Positions 21,150 through 32,824 of a stretch of DNA of 64,000 bases are shown here, one piece after another (positions within the stretch are counted from its first letter, which is position 1; the number at the start of each line of letters is the position of its first letter). A program made the translations under genes and the position numbers. Location: positions 9,061,201-9,125,200 of the forward strand of contig OX345638.1 in the NCBI GenBank assembly GCA_947044365.1, written 5' to 3'. Below the pieces are notes generated by a model. The model was not told the DNA's origin. It searched no databases and was given only the letters and a program-made list of their open reading frames with translations. The DNA is from Petrosia ficiformis (Eukaryota; Porifera; Demospongiae; Haplosclerida; Petrosiidae).

Positions 21150-24100
21150 ATGTCATCTGAAGATCGTCTTCTTTGTGAGTATTGATGTATTGTATTAGTA
21201 CATATGTAATATGTCATTGTTTTGTATCATAACAGGTCTTCAACCTGATTTTAATGAGGTATATCAGACAACCATACAGTTCAGTGCTAAATGGGAAGAT
21301 ATTGGAAGTAGACTTGGTATCGCAAAACCTACCATTGATATTATAGCACGTGATAACAGTAACGGCGGCGTTACTGGATGTATGTCAGCTATGATTGCAT
21401 CATGGTTGAAGAGGGAAAGCCCAGGACAACGTCTACCAACCTGGAGGAATATGTGCACTGCTATTGCTAGTGTTGATCTTACTACTGCTGAGAGTATTGC
21501 TGCCGCCAAGGGATTCCGCATCATGCCTACAGGTAGATTATATAATTATGTAAACGCATATGCTAATTATATATGCTTTCTGAATAAATCATGTATTCAT
21601 ATTTTAAAAGGGCTTTAACAAACCTGATATTCACATAACTTACCATCAACAAATTACAACCAACTCTTAATGTCATGCAATAATGTACTGTTAAAGAGAT
21701 AGATCCTTCATTCAGGAGAACAAGATGATTATTTAGGGACAAAAAGTATCCCTGTGATTGCATTCAACTTCAGTATTAGATTATTGTTATGTGAAATTTA
21801 ATTTTCGTATTCCTTTTTTATAGCCATTCAGGATGATGTAGTTACTTTCTTTGCTGGTTGGCTGGTAGTGAACATGCTTATTTTGCTATTAATTGATCAC
21901 ATGACCATGACAGTCTAATATTATATAATTGTACCATCAAATGTTATTGTAAAAAATGGTCATTCGGGCCGGGCCTGCATAAAATAGCACTAACACTTGT
22001 TTTACTGTTACACTTAACCCCTTCCTTAGTGTTACATAATTATGCAGTTATGACTATTATGAGTTATGAAAGATTTCCTACCTTGTGGTATACAGAATAA
22101 ATCATCCATTGTAAGTATTTGGTGGATTTGATTGTAGTTCCACTTCTTGTGTGGTCATATATAGAATAATATTTGAGAGAATATTCATAATTATTCTAAT
22201 CATGTTACCATGGTGATGATTTGTTCAAAATTCATAAAACTGTTACATACTATTGAATTTCAATATGAATTATCATATTATAGTTTAGTTTAGAGTATCT
22301 CGAGTTTCAGCACCATAATTTTAGTTTTAGTATATATCTTTAGTTAACTGAACTAAAACTATAAGTTGTAGCACCAAATACTACTGGTGTGCAGTACAAC
22401 TCTACTCTAAAGTTTGTTTATATATGTAGAATTTATTGCATCAATGGAGCCTATAATGATAGAAAGCAGAAGAATACTCTTAAATAAACTCATAATAACA
22501 ATTAATAATGAAAAACATTTTGTTCCTCATAGATATGTCACAAGTTGATGATTCCCTTGTTCTTTCACCTAATGAACCACCCAAACAGGTATTGTTTTAT
22601 TAGTAATGACATTGTGCTAATAATGGTGGACAATATATCAATATTAGGAACATATTGTTATAGGGTAGATTTAAGATTTGATATTAACAATTCCAGGATT
22701 GATGCCTGTCTTTTAAAGCCAATACTTCACACTATATATATTGTGGTATAAATAGAGTGTGCAATTTAGGGGGGAACTGTGCCAACTCCACCCCCCTTAA
22801 ATCCACTCTTAATATTTATGGTAGTTAGCGATATATTGATATTTTCGATTTGCTGCTATGGACATGCACAATTACACATGTTGAAATTACCAATGTGTAT
22901 ATTCCTTGACAAGCAAAGATCTACTACCACTACATATATATTACCATGATATTATTGCCCAGCGCTAAAACTAATAGCAATACTATAAATGACTTCATAA
23001 AACAAGAAGCCACTTACAATAGATTGCATTCCTGAGATTGTCTTAGGGTGACTTTCTCATGTCTGAAACTCAACTGTATATTTAGTCTGGCATAGCCACA
23101 CTCTTTACTTAGAGGAGGAAGGGTCTGGGGACATACATATACTAAACCTATTCTGTTGCACATCATTATAGATGTGGCAGTTAATTACTGCATTCTTGTA
23201 TTGTGAATATAATTATCATTGTTATGAATATCACTATGATTATAACACAAATACGAAATGAATGTATTGTTTCCAAGTGTGGACAGCACCACTAATTGGA
23301 ATATGTATGTCTCAGACCCTTCCTCCTCCAAGCAAAGGGTGTGGCTATGCCAGCCTATAGCATATTATAGTTACTTGTTTTTCAATTTTGCTTCATCTTA
23401 CTTTCAACAGTTCTTGTTTAAGGTTTACAAATGTATTATCATAGTAAATACAATTTCCTTTAAGGCGATTTTGTCTTATTGCTCTTGATATAGCTCAAAC
23501 ACATTTGTTTACGTGCCGTGCCCATTACTTCACCAACCCACCTTCCCCCGGAATTACTCAATTTCCTTAACTACGTATAAACATGTGTGTTTCACAAGAA
23601 TAATTATATAGATATCAAACATAGACAAGGGATATCTATATAGATTCTTCACATTTCCTGCATTACTTGTCACTATATAGTCATCTCTTCTCTTTATGCA
23701 GATGAGGCAGAGCATAACAGACAATGATGAGAGATCCTTTCGGAAAAGAAGACTTGGTATGTATAGATATAATATCAGGCACACTGAGAGGGGTGGACAA
23801 GAGCCTTCACCTTCACTTGCTAACTAAAGCAGTTTAGTGGGCCATAGGATATGTTATTTTTAATGATTATTTTAACCTGACAATTGAACATTTGTAACTT
23901 CATTTGGTTTGTATAAACCCAGAATTTTGTAGAAATATTCATTAATATATGCGTGTATTCACACATATTAATTAACTACGCCCCTCATAAACAATAATTA
24001 TAGTAGGTGAAAATTATGTGCTATGCTTCATGCCCTATTTATATAGGGTCACAATTTAAATTTTACCCCAAGCCTAATCTGCTTTCTAGCCACCCTGTAT

Positions 24101-25045
24101 AATATAAGTCACAACTGAGTCAATCTGAGTTTAAAAATTACCATGTCATGCAATAATGTACTGTTAAAGAGATAGATCCTTCATTCAGGAGAACAAGATG
24201 ATTATGTAGGGAGAAAAAACTATCCCTGTGATTGCATTCAACTTCAGTATTAGATTATTGTTATCTGAAATTTAATTTTCAAATTCCTTTGTTATAACCA
24301 TTCAGGTTACCTTCTTTGCTGGTTAGCTGGTCTTGAGCATGCTTATTTTGCTATAATTGATCACATGATCAAGACAGTCTAATATTATATAGTTGTACCA
24401 TCAAATGTTATTGTAAAAAATGGTCATTCGGGCCGGGCCTGCATAAAATAGCACTAACACTTGTTTTACTGTTACACTTAACCCCTTCCTTAGTGTTCTA
24501 TAATTATGCAGTTATGACTATGAGTGGTATAATTATAGTTCAAAGAATAACCATATTAACCTTGAAGTAGTACGAAACATTTCCTACCTTGTGGTATATA
24601 GAACAGAACTTTGATTTTACTCTAAAATTTGGTGGATTTGATTGTAGTTCCACTTCTTGTGTGGTCATAAATTATATAGAATAATATTCATTAGATATTT
24701 GAGAGGATATTCATAATTATTGTAATCATGTTACTATGGTAATGATTTGTTCAAAATTCATAAAACTGTTACATACTATTGAATTTCAATAAGAATTATC
24801 ATATTATGGAAAAAACCAATTGCTTATACTCTGTGCACGAGGTAATAATTATATACATTAAAACGTTGTGGAAAGCAATCCTACGGATGAACCTGTGTGC
24901 CATAAAAATTTAATTATATAGACCTCTTGAAAATTCACAAATAATTTGTGATATGATAAAGAATGAAGCTCATTTTTTTCTCATAGATGTGTCACATACA
25001 GGAGTTGAAGTACCTCCTTCTCTTCCCTCCAAAGAACCAAATTTG
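21150..25045 (+). CDS. Death-domain 5' portion of the Death / coiled-coil / ankyrin locus
   Basis: Exons 21150-21174 (Met, MSSEDRLL), 21236-21532, 22533-22588, 23702-23756 and 24987-25045 join without phase conflict. Exon 2 encodes a Death domain of about 90 residues: FSAKWEDIGSRLGIAKPTID, then CMSAMIASWLKRESPGQ, LPTWRNMCTAIASVD and TTAESIAA. This follows the usual pattern of W-x2-IG-x2-LG, L-x2-I, M-x2-W and PTW-x2-L positions. The following short exons encode polar linkers (MSQVDDSLVLSPNEPPKQ; MRQSITDNDERSFRKRR with a basic tail; VSHTGVEVPPSLPSKEPNL). From 25045 (phase 0) the transcript can continue to 25890 or to 27078. A cytoplasmic Death-fold signalling role is inferred. Exon 60989-61358 is a paralogue. 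Confidence 0.82.
21640..22300 (+). repeat. Intronic segment repeated at 24140-24790 and 61980-62520
   Basis: Shared text includes gtcatgcaataatgtactgt, atccctgtgattgcattcaac, tggtcattcgggccgggcct and ttccacttcttgtgtggtca. The 24140-24790 copy lies two exons further on in the same gene and the 61980-62520 copy in the paralogous gene, so this is a marker of internal and inter-gene duplication. A short frame beginning CCATTCAGGATGATG after an AG could be a remnant exon; not called. Confidence 0.8.
23082..23360. mobile_element. MITE family D, copy 1
   Basis: Terminal inverted repeats of about 55 bp: tagtctggcatagccacact at the left end and, reverse-complemented, at the right (gtgtggctatgccagcctat). 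The inner arms are agaggaggaagggtctggg and cccttcctcctcc. Another copy is at 63592-63850 and a partial one at 4997-5050. Confidence 0.85.
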
Positions 25046-25277
25046 GTAATGTTTTATACATTAACAAAACCAATTATATTCTAATAGAATATATTATTAA
25101 TAGCAGAATTATTATAATTATATCTGCATGAAATGATGAATCACAACATTTATAATTGACTTTATAATTGAAGACAAACGCAAAACACAGAATAAGACAA
25201 TTGCTAGTGAAATTCCTATTTTATTTCATGACATAATGTTGCAAGCACCATAAAAACAAGTGTATATAGAGAAAAAA

Positions 25278-25673
25278 GTATCCCTATGACTGCTTTGTGG
25301 TGTCCAGCATTCAGTAATCATGGCTGACTTTATCATGCCTGGAACACATCAGCCTATTATAGTTATTATTTTGATTATCTACTCTGTATATTTCAGGAAG
25401 AATAGCCAGCTATTAGTTCCAGCTTCTACATAAGCTAGTAAAGCTACAGCTTGCTTTCTGCTGCTCTGTAGTCTCTGTACTCTAGTGCTTGAGCGTGCGT
25501 TCTATTACGTGCCACGCCCATTAATTGACCGAGCCCCCGGGAACGACGTAACTTCCTTAACTACGTATACAACGCATACTTGCGTAAGTGACACAAGAAA
25601 AAATATATATATATATATAAACATACATCGAACCCGTGGGAAAGCAATCATAGGGATGGCCCTGCGGGCCATA
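25278..25673 (+). mobile_element. MITE family A, copy 2
   Basis: The left terminus tatccctatgactgctttgt and right terminus aaagcaatcatagggatggc are inverted repeats. The internal core gcgttctattacgtgccacg and attaattgaccgagcccccg is as in copy 1. It lies in the intron before exon 25890. Confidence 0.85.
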
Positions 25674-25889
25674 AAAAGTATAATGCACAAATGAGGAAAC
25701 TGCATGTAGTAGTACTAATGGAGATATAGAGCAATACGTAATTACAACTCAACTAAATCAATATTGTAATTTAAACCTTCATTTTAATCTTCTGTTACTT
25801 ACTACTATGTAAAATAAAATTTGATCTTTTGCTCTTGCGAACAAATATTATAAATTATATTTCTGTTGTACTCTCTACCTACCATACAG

Positions 25890-26615
25890 TCTAATGATTA
25901 TCCAGAATCTTATGTGATATCTGAGTACTATCAATCTCAGTTTGAAGAAAAGAGAGAAGCGCTCCATATACTCATCACTAATGTGATACAGATTCTCAAA
26001 GATAGTATCATCTCTTTAGAAGGCCTAAAATACTTTTTGAGTCTTCGTCCGGAATTCAGAGATGATGCTAGAGCTGCAAAATCAATTGAAGATGCAATGT
26101 TAGTTGTTTCTGATCACACAACGTTGATTAACACAAAACATCTCCAAGCTGTTGCCAAAAGGTTTAAGTTGCAAGAAGCAATCGATCTCATCAAGACATT
26201 TGATGATTCAATTGAAGCGTTTTGCAAGATGATCCCAATAAAACATTCTTATGGAAAGGATTTTATGAAGCACTCACGTAAAAATCTTCTGAAACCAGAG
26301 AAAGTAGAGTTTGTTTTAGAATGGGAAGGAGATAATACGACACTGAGTGATATACGGAGTTTACTCAGAAAAGCTTTTCATGATAAAGCGAAACTTGTCA
26401 TTGTGAAGCTAATAAATGAAGGGAACTCCATTATCGTGATCTGCTATGCTCCCCTTCATCTTCACGAAGAGCTGATAAGACTAGTAAAGGATAGAGAAGA
26501 GGACTTGAGAAATGAGAAGGTACTTTCTGTTACCATTGGAGGATATGTAATCATCGAGAGAGAAACAGAAGACAAGGTTAGAGTTTTTAGTGCTCATGCA
26601 GTTAATTACAATTAG
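25890..26615 (+). CDS. Terminal exon: 241-residue C-terminal domain of sponge Death-type proteins, copy X
   Basis: Acceptor ccatacag at 25889, phase 0 from exon 24987-25045, stop TAG 26613-26615. The first 130 residues are helical with the pattern FEEKREALHILI, LEGLKYFLSLRPEF and AVAKRFKLQEAIDLIKTFDD, ending in a conserved F-C pair (EAFCKM). The remainder is alpha/beta: KVEFVLEWEGDNTTLSDIRS, AKLVIVKLINEGNSIIVICY, APLHLHEELIRLV and VLSVTIGGYVIIERE. Its sequence style is familiar from uncharacterised sponge proteins with Death domains, but I cannot attach a domain name. No catalytic motif, membrane segment or signal is visible. A paralogous exon of identical length is at 35799-36524; the last 195 nt of the two are identical. 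Confidence 0.78.
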   Translation, partial: SNDYPESYVISEYYQSQFEEKREALHILITNVIQILKDSIISLEGLKYFLSLRPEFRDDARAAKSIEDAMLVVSDHTTLINTKHLQAVAKRFKLQEAIDLIKTFDDSIEAFCKMIPIKHSYGKDFMKHSRKNLLKPEKVEFVLEWEGDNTTLSDIRSLLRKAFHDKAKLVIVKLINEGNSIIVICYAPLHLHEELIRLVKDREEDLRNEKVLSVTIGGYVIIERETEDKVRVFSAHAVNYN

Positions 26616-27077
26616 GATTATAACACAGTGTTTTGACACAGTAGTTCTCATGTATATAATTAAAAGGTAACGATACAAGTGTCACTTATTATGTCTCTTG
26701 CTCTGTAAGACATTTAGCAATGAATCAGTTTCTGGTTTTGTAGTTTTTTCCTAGTTATATACTTAATATTATTCATGTTTTACGAATTTTGTTGTTTGCA
26801 ACTTAATTATGAATATCATGAAACTTTTGTTCACATGAAATGTTTCAGCCATATTGTATTATACTGTATGTTATTATATATGCTATACAATATGGTGTAT
26901 AATTATTAGTTCCCATGAATTGACAAAGCTCCCCAGAATGTCCTCAATGATGTTTACTGTGACACAAATATAATATATTATATAGTTTGAACTCATGGGA
27001 AAGCAATCATTGGGATGGCCCTGCTCTATATATATACAATTGAATAATTATCATGATTAAATATTCTTTTGATGCAG

Positions 27078-29660
27078 TTGAACCCACAAGAATATTTGAA
27101 AGAGAAGGCAATTTGTCGAAGTATCTCTATGGAAGAACAAGGTGATAAATATTTGCTACAAAATTTTTATTTGTTTTCATATAGTCACAAACAGACAATT
27201 TTATGCTAATTAACTCATACAGCGAAGCTTAAGCCAATGGTTTTGTCCATCATGATCTAGGCAGGCAGTGAAAAATAACCCAATATACTCAACTTTATTA
27301 CACTGTTTGAGTTTTTAGACATGCTATGTCGACATTCTCTTTAATATATTTACATAGATCCTCTCCGAAATGCCCATATCCACAAGAATACCAAGAAAAT
27401 ATCTATCATAGATACACTGAGTTTAGAAGTTACAGAAAGGCAATTATTAAATGTTATTCCATTATCAGGTATACTAATATACATGTATAATATCATACTT
27501 TAATTATGAGTTACTATTAGGAGAATATGACCTTCTGACTTCTGCAATGAAAGAAACTGACTTGTCTAAAACTGATTTACATGTTAGAAAAGAAGACAAA
27601 GAAAACAAGAGTCCATACAAGTATGAATTCCAAAATAGAGAGGTATTATAATCAATACTCACATGACACACAACACATGTAGATTCTAAATTCTTTTATT
27701 CTCTTCTGTGACATTCCAGGAATCGGATCCTGTCCTGGATGCTCTAAAATCTACAAGTGCTTTGGAAGTTGCTCATGTCTTTTCAATTTATGATCTACAA
27801 GTTACTGAACAACAGAAAATTAAGTTTTTGTCATTAGCCTCAACATCAGGTAATTATTTTTCTTGTGTTTATTAAACAAATAAATACATTTGACCTTTAT
27901 ATCTAATGTTATACTCATTTAGTAGGCACTCAGGATTTTCGATTTCCTATTGAAATGGATCCTTTGAAACTTCTTGTATCTGTTATACATAAAACTGAAT
28001 CCATTCAGAAAGGAATGGATATGAAGGAAGCTGAACTCTCTAGGGAGAGGGAACTATTAGAAATATACGAGAAAAGATCACTTGTAATGATGAGGGAACT
28101 ACACGCAAAAGAATTGCAGATTAAAAAAATTCAAATTATGAAAATAGAATCTCTATCTGGTATGTTTATATGTATGTATTAATGAGCACATTTATTACTA
28201 TAATATACATGAATTTAGTGGGAGTTGATGATGAAGCATCGCATTCAAATGACGTTCTACTGGAGGCTAAACAAGAGCACAAAGGGGACAAAGTAGAGAT
28301 ACTTCTGGAAGGTAAATTTTATGATTACATTTATATATTATAATTATAATAGTATTACAGGCTATGGCAAGCATGGTTCCTATCTCATCGATATCATACT
28401 TTATTGTATAAAACATTATTTCTCACTATGTAGAGACGGAGTCATATCATGAGATGAAGGATTCTGAGATAAATGAACTAGAGAGTGAGCTACAAGAGAA
28501 AAAGGATGAAGGGCTGGTATCAGAGATAACATTTGAAGAAAAAATGTCTAAGGGTGTTGATATCCAATTTGATTTGTCAGTGCCTACTGAAGGTGAGCAT
28601 ATAACATTAAGTTTCAAATCTTGTTCAGAAAGCTTAAATGATGAGAGCAAATCCCACAATAGTGCTGTCAGATGGGAATATACTTCCAAATTTGCTTTAA
28701 TGGTTTGCTTATACATTTTACTCTAACTACTGAATATTAATCAGAACTATTATTATTACTTTATATGTGAATTTAGTGGAAGTAGTGCATGATGAAGCAT
28801 TGCGTTCGAAGGAGGATTTACAGGAGGCTAAAGGTGAGCAAAAAGGAGACAAAGAACAGATACTTCTTGAAGGTGAGTTTTATAAATAGTATTCCCAATA
28901 GTATTACAGGATGTAGCAAAGCATGATTGTCATTTCAGCAATATCATAGCTTATTGTATAAAATATTTCTTCTCTTTATAGAGGAGGAGTTATATCAGGA
29001 GATGTCTGAGAAAAATGAATTGAAGAGACAGCTAACAAAGAAAAAGGATGAATGGCTAATATCAGAGCTAACATCTGCAGAAAAAAAATCTAAGGGTGTT
29101 AATACCCAATTTGATTTGTCAGTCCCTACAGAAGGTGAGCATATAACATTAAGTTCATCATTTTATTCAGAAGGCTTAACTGATAACAACCAAATCACTT
29201 TGATCCTTCCTCACTACCAATAGTGTTATTTTCTCATAATTAAAAGAAACTTCTATAGTGAAATCTATGATTGCTTTCCACGGGATTGTACTATATTAGT
29301 ATGTAAGCCTGTGTCACATATATCAACACGTGGCATATGAAGATAAGAAAGTTGCATCATTCAGGAAGGCTCAGTCAATTAGTGTTATAGCACATATAAG
29401 AACATTTGCTTGAGCTACAGCAGACCAGCAGGTAGAAATTATAGTTATTGTGGTTGAATTACATTGTAAGCGTTATACAAGAACCATTAAAACATAAGGA
29501 GAATAGAACAATAATAGGTGGTTGGATTTCTGACAAAGCAATCAGAGGGATCCTTTTTTATCTGTAATTTTATCTTATTTCAGATCTTTACAACTTTATT
29601 TCAGTGGCTTGTTTATAACACTGCACAATTTGTACTGTGATTTATCAACAATACTATAAT

Positions 29661-29715
<55 letters not shown>

Positions 29716-30173
29716 TATATAAATTATATATATAAGGATTCATTCATTGTGTGTAGTATTACAGTTAGCTAATGAAAAACAGAAAAAAGTACTATTAATT
29801 CACGAGAGGTTATAATATGAAAATAATATTAAATAAAACATTTAATTTTATGAAATTTTTCCAAAATAGAGGATTAAATACGTGAAATACACAATTATTA
29901 TTACTCCTCAATTTCATTTAGTTCACCATGAATCAAAAGTGGCAGCAAAAGTAGCAGAAAAGAAGATATTGGATTTGACCTCACAGGTCACAGAAAGAGA
30001 CGAAGCCATTAGACAGTTGAAAGAGGAACTGCTAGCTGTGACCTCACAGGTCACAGAAAGAGACGAAGCCATTAGACAGTTGAAGGAGGAACTGCTAGCT
30101 GTGACCTCACAGGTCACAGAAAGAGATGTAGAAATTAGACAGTTGAAGGAGGAACTTCATAAAAGAACTAAAG
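27078..30173 (+). CDS. Coiled-coil exon series of the Death/ankyrin locus
   Basis: Ten exons in compatible phase: 27078-27141 (LNPQEYLKEKAICRSISMEE), 27358-27468, 27521-27642, 27720-27849, 27923-28159, 28219-28311, 28434-28592, 28777-28872, 28982-29134 and 29922-30173. Exon 27923-28159 and those after it are highly charged alpha-helix (GMDMKEAELSRERELLEIYE). Exons 28219/28434 and 28777/28982 are a duplicated exon pair (VDDEASHSNDVLLEAK with ETESYHEMKDSEINELE, against VHDEALRSKEDLQEAK with EEELYQEMSEKNELKR). The last exon has a 22-residue unit, LTSQVTERDEAIRQLKEEL-like, repeated three times (66 bp in DNA). The 30173 donor is phase 1 and can splice to 35041, 37270 or 38678. No enzymatic motif; probably an oligomerisation stalk. 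Confidence 0.75.
29660..29735. repeat. (AT)n microsatellite
   Basis: About 75 bp of alternating AT in an intron. Expanded homologous arrays lie in the duplicated copies at 37995-38090 and 42178-42275. Confidence 0.9.
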
Positions 30174-30395
30174 GTAATTATAATAAACACTAAATATTAT
30201 TATTATATAACATATTGTACATAAACTTGTGAAGTTACTTCATTAAATGAATGCACTAAAAGTGCAGAACCCTCGCTAAAAAGATACTACTATATGAAAC
30301 AGAACGTCATGGGCGTTCCTCGTTACTATAACTTCCACCTACGTTCGAATTAACCAATTTAATTAACAACGTTACATAGGCGTGACTGAGTAACA

Positions 30396-30512
30396 ATGGC
30401 GACAGATGACTACTTTTCGACTTTGCACGACTGTATCTTTTCCATCGAAGAGTTTTCTTGCAAATCGCTTGAATCTCGCAGTAGACCTAGTGTGCTCTTT
30501 CCTTCGCAGTGA
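30396..30512 (+). other. 38-codon small ORF (MATDDYF), copy 1 of 3
   Basis: ATG in good context (aacaATGGCG) followed by TDDYFSTLHDCIFSIEEF and more, ending FPSQ-stop. The same frame is intact at 38291-38407 and 42475-42591. In those two copies the surrounding 275 bp is bounded by direct repeats (ttactataac..ccacctacg..). A donor-like AAAAGTAAGC follows 16 nt after the stop. It may be a captured leader exon or part of a small mobile element; coding function unproven. Confidence 0.35.
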
Positions 30513-30586
30513 CCAAGAATCTTCAAAAGTAAGCCGTTGCAAAGATTAGTGGGAACACACACACACACACACAAACCGATTACTAT

Positions 30587-31250
30587 CACTTACAGTTTCG
30601 TAACCCGGGGGCTTTTGAAAAAAGAATGAATTAATTTTAATAATAATTCCAACCACACCTACCATGGATGTAATATACTGATTGCGAGGTTTGGCTCAGC
30701 ATCTCATTAAAATCAAAACCTTCGTTGCAAATGAATACAGGCAATTTGCAACTTTCTCCAACTTCTGGAGCAATCTAACACTCACCTCAACCTTGCTTAC
30801 CAATTACTGCAAGCACAGCATCTACTCAAGTCTGCATACGAACGCTATTTGTCACTTATTCTCCCAACATCCCTTTCTCTCTCGCTAGAACCAGCTAGAA
30901 ACCCAAGTCTATACATCACACAAACATCAACATAACGTTCTACTCTCCTTTCACTTTTTTTTTTTTTTTTTTTTTTTTAAAGTACCCTAAGCTAACTTCA
31001 AAGTAACATGAAAGGGCGGACACTTGAATCAAAGCACCGCTAGACCACATCCAACGAAGCGTGGGCGTTTTGAACAATAGAATGCCGACATGCCGCCACC
31101 ACATTGGTATACTCTTGTAATCTACAGTAATTTGGGGTGTGGTACATCCAAGACCCAGCCATTGCAGTGAAATTTAGCAATGTAATAAGTAGGTGTGGTA
31201 CTTCCTATCTGACAGGATGTTGTAAAATTACAACACTAAAAAACTGAAAG
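30587..31250 (+). mobile_element. Element B, copy 2
   Basis: Near-identical reverse complement of 12190-12865, with CACTTACAGTTT / AAACTGAAAGTG termini and a T-tract near 30958-30978. The sequence left of it (accgattactat) continues as aaccctcc in the duplicated copies at 38475 and 42668, which therefore represent the state without element B on that side. Confidence 0.82.
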
Positions 31251-31299
31251 TGTTATGTGGCATAAAATATTTGCAGTGGAGTTGGTGAAATCTCTTGTG

Positions 31300-31970
31300 A
31301 TCTGGTGGTTCTCTGAAGAACCAGGAGTGGTATACAACCACAAATTAAAAGAAAAATGACACCAACAACAGATGAAAACACAAAAACAGTGACAATGAGA
31401 ACAGAAACTGGAATAAAGACACTGAAATGTCATCAGATTAAATTAACATCGTTTGACAAGTACTCGTACCCTCTGAGTCGTGGAATGATGGTCTCCTACG
31501 TTTACGACAACTGTACCCTTCCAACAACAAGTGAACTAGTTCCAATCGAAATTACACTTATGATCAAAAGCATAGTACTTGTGCAACTGATCAGTTTTAT
31601 CAACTGCCCCCATAAACTTGTTGTTTGCAGGCAGTAATGGGGGAACTGATTGAGCTACAAGTAGTCATGATTTTTGCCCTACTTGTTCCCTGTAAACCTT
31701 ACCCTTCATGGATTGTGGGAAAACATTCGTAACAAAGCTGACAACCTTGCGATCATGGAAAACAAAATAGTTATTCCCACCTGATGAGCAAGAGTTATGC
31801 GAACCCTTTGGAGGAGCACTGTTGTCTTTGGGGTCAGTGTCGTCTGTAGGACCTTCCATACCCGTAAATTCTGGGTACATTCCAGAGTACAGTGATTGGA
31901 GAAGGCCATGAGCTTTAGCCTCACGTTTACGATCAGAAGAAGACGAACCTGTAGACATGAAAAATTACAT
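31300..31970 (-). mobile_element. Decayed piggyBac-like transposase fragment
   Basis: On the minus strand, 31665-31958 is open with an acidic and Ser-rich stretch followed by YFVFHDRKVVSFVTNVFPQ, then a stop. A second piece at 31561-31620 in another frame reads KFMGAVDKTDQLHKYYAFDH. The order HDRK-V-x3-N-F then N/K-x-M-G-x-VD-x2-DQ is that of the C-terminal DDE region of piggyBac transposases. The frames are broken and the N-terminal aspartates are missing, so this is a relic. Its position next to element B may mean a composite insertion. Confidence 0.65.
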
Positions 31971-32079
31971 AATCATTTAATGCACTTGTAGTGTATGAAT
32001 CAAAATAATTAATTATGAGCACAATTATATGCAAAATACTACACATAATTTAATTAATACGTTCATGAATATTCATGAG

Positions 32080-32310
32080 ATTACGGTAACAACGATCAAT
32101 ATTGAAAGTTTGTGGTTAGTGGGTGGGATATACTCCACCCTCTACCTATGAATATAGTTAAATCTCAGTCCAATTGCATGTAAAATTGGGCCCAAAGTTA
32201 AGTAATATGCTCATGAATATTCATGAGTTGACGTCACAATCATGAATATTCATGCTTGTGTGGTTAGTGGGTGGGGTATACTCCACCCTCTACCTATGAC
32301 TACAGAACAT
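32080..32310. repeat. Direct repeat of about 60 bp in non-coding DNA
   Basis: The text gtggttagtgggtggg(g/a)tatactccaccctctacctatga occurs at about 32112-32155 and 32258-32300, each preceded by catgaatattcatg motifs. No gene seen from 31970 to 32820. Confidence 0.85.
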
Positions 32311-32824
32311 TCAAACACTTGCCTTGCTATATTTCTGCAATAAAAAACAACCATTCTGGTATCTGCAGCTTTCTTAGAATATCTTCTACCCAACAAAGTA
32401 AGTTAGAAGCCTGAGCATTTTCAAATTGTAAAGATATAATATACATATTAAAGTTGTTCAAAAGCCCACTCACACAGTGTCACAGGAATTCATCAATTAA
32501 TTATTGACAATTATTACATTCCTGCATGAAACAAATTCTATCACAATTTCCCCAAACGTTTCCTCATTTTAGCGATACGTCGGCCGCATGAGACTACTCA
32601 AGGACGTATTATTTTTATGTGCCATTCCCATTAATTGACCAAAACCCTCAGAATGATGTAACTTCTTTAACTACATAGACAACGTATACTTGCATAACCG
32701 ATATAACCATGTTAATATATATAGTTCGAATCAGTAGGAAAACAATCATACAGGCTATAATAACTGTCGTGCATATGAAACCTCAACTGAATAATAAGCA
32801 AAACAAGGTATATAGAGAAAAAAG

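Noticed and set aside
21830..21860. Small exon reading AIQDD after tatag
   Set aside because: Present also at 24298 and 62000 within a duplicated intron segment, but its exit phase does not fit the next exon.
29640..29735. CRISPR-like or satellite array
   Set aside because: Simple (AT)n without spacers; none of the tandem arrays in the window has the repeat-spacer pattern.
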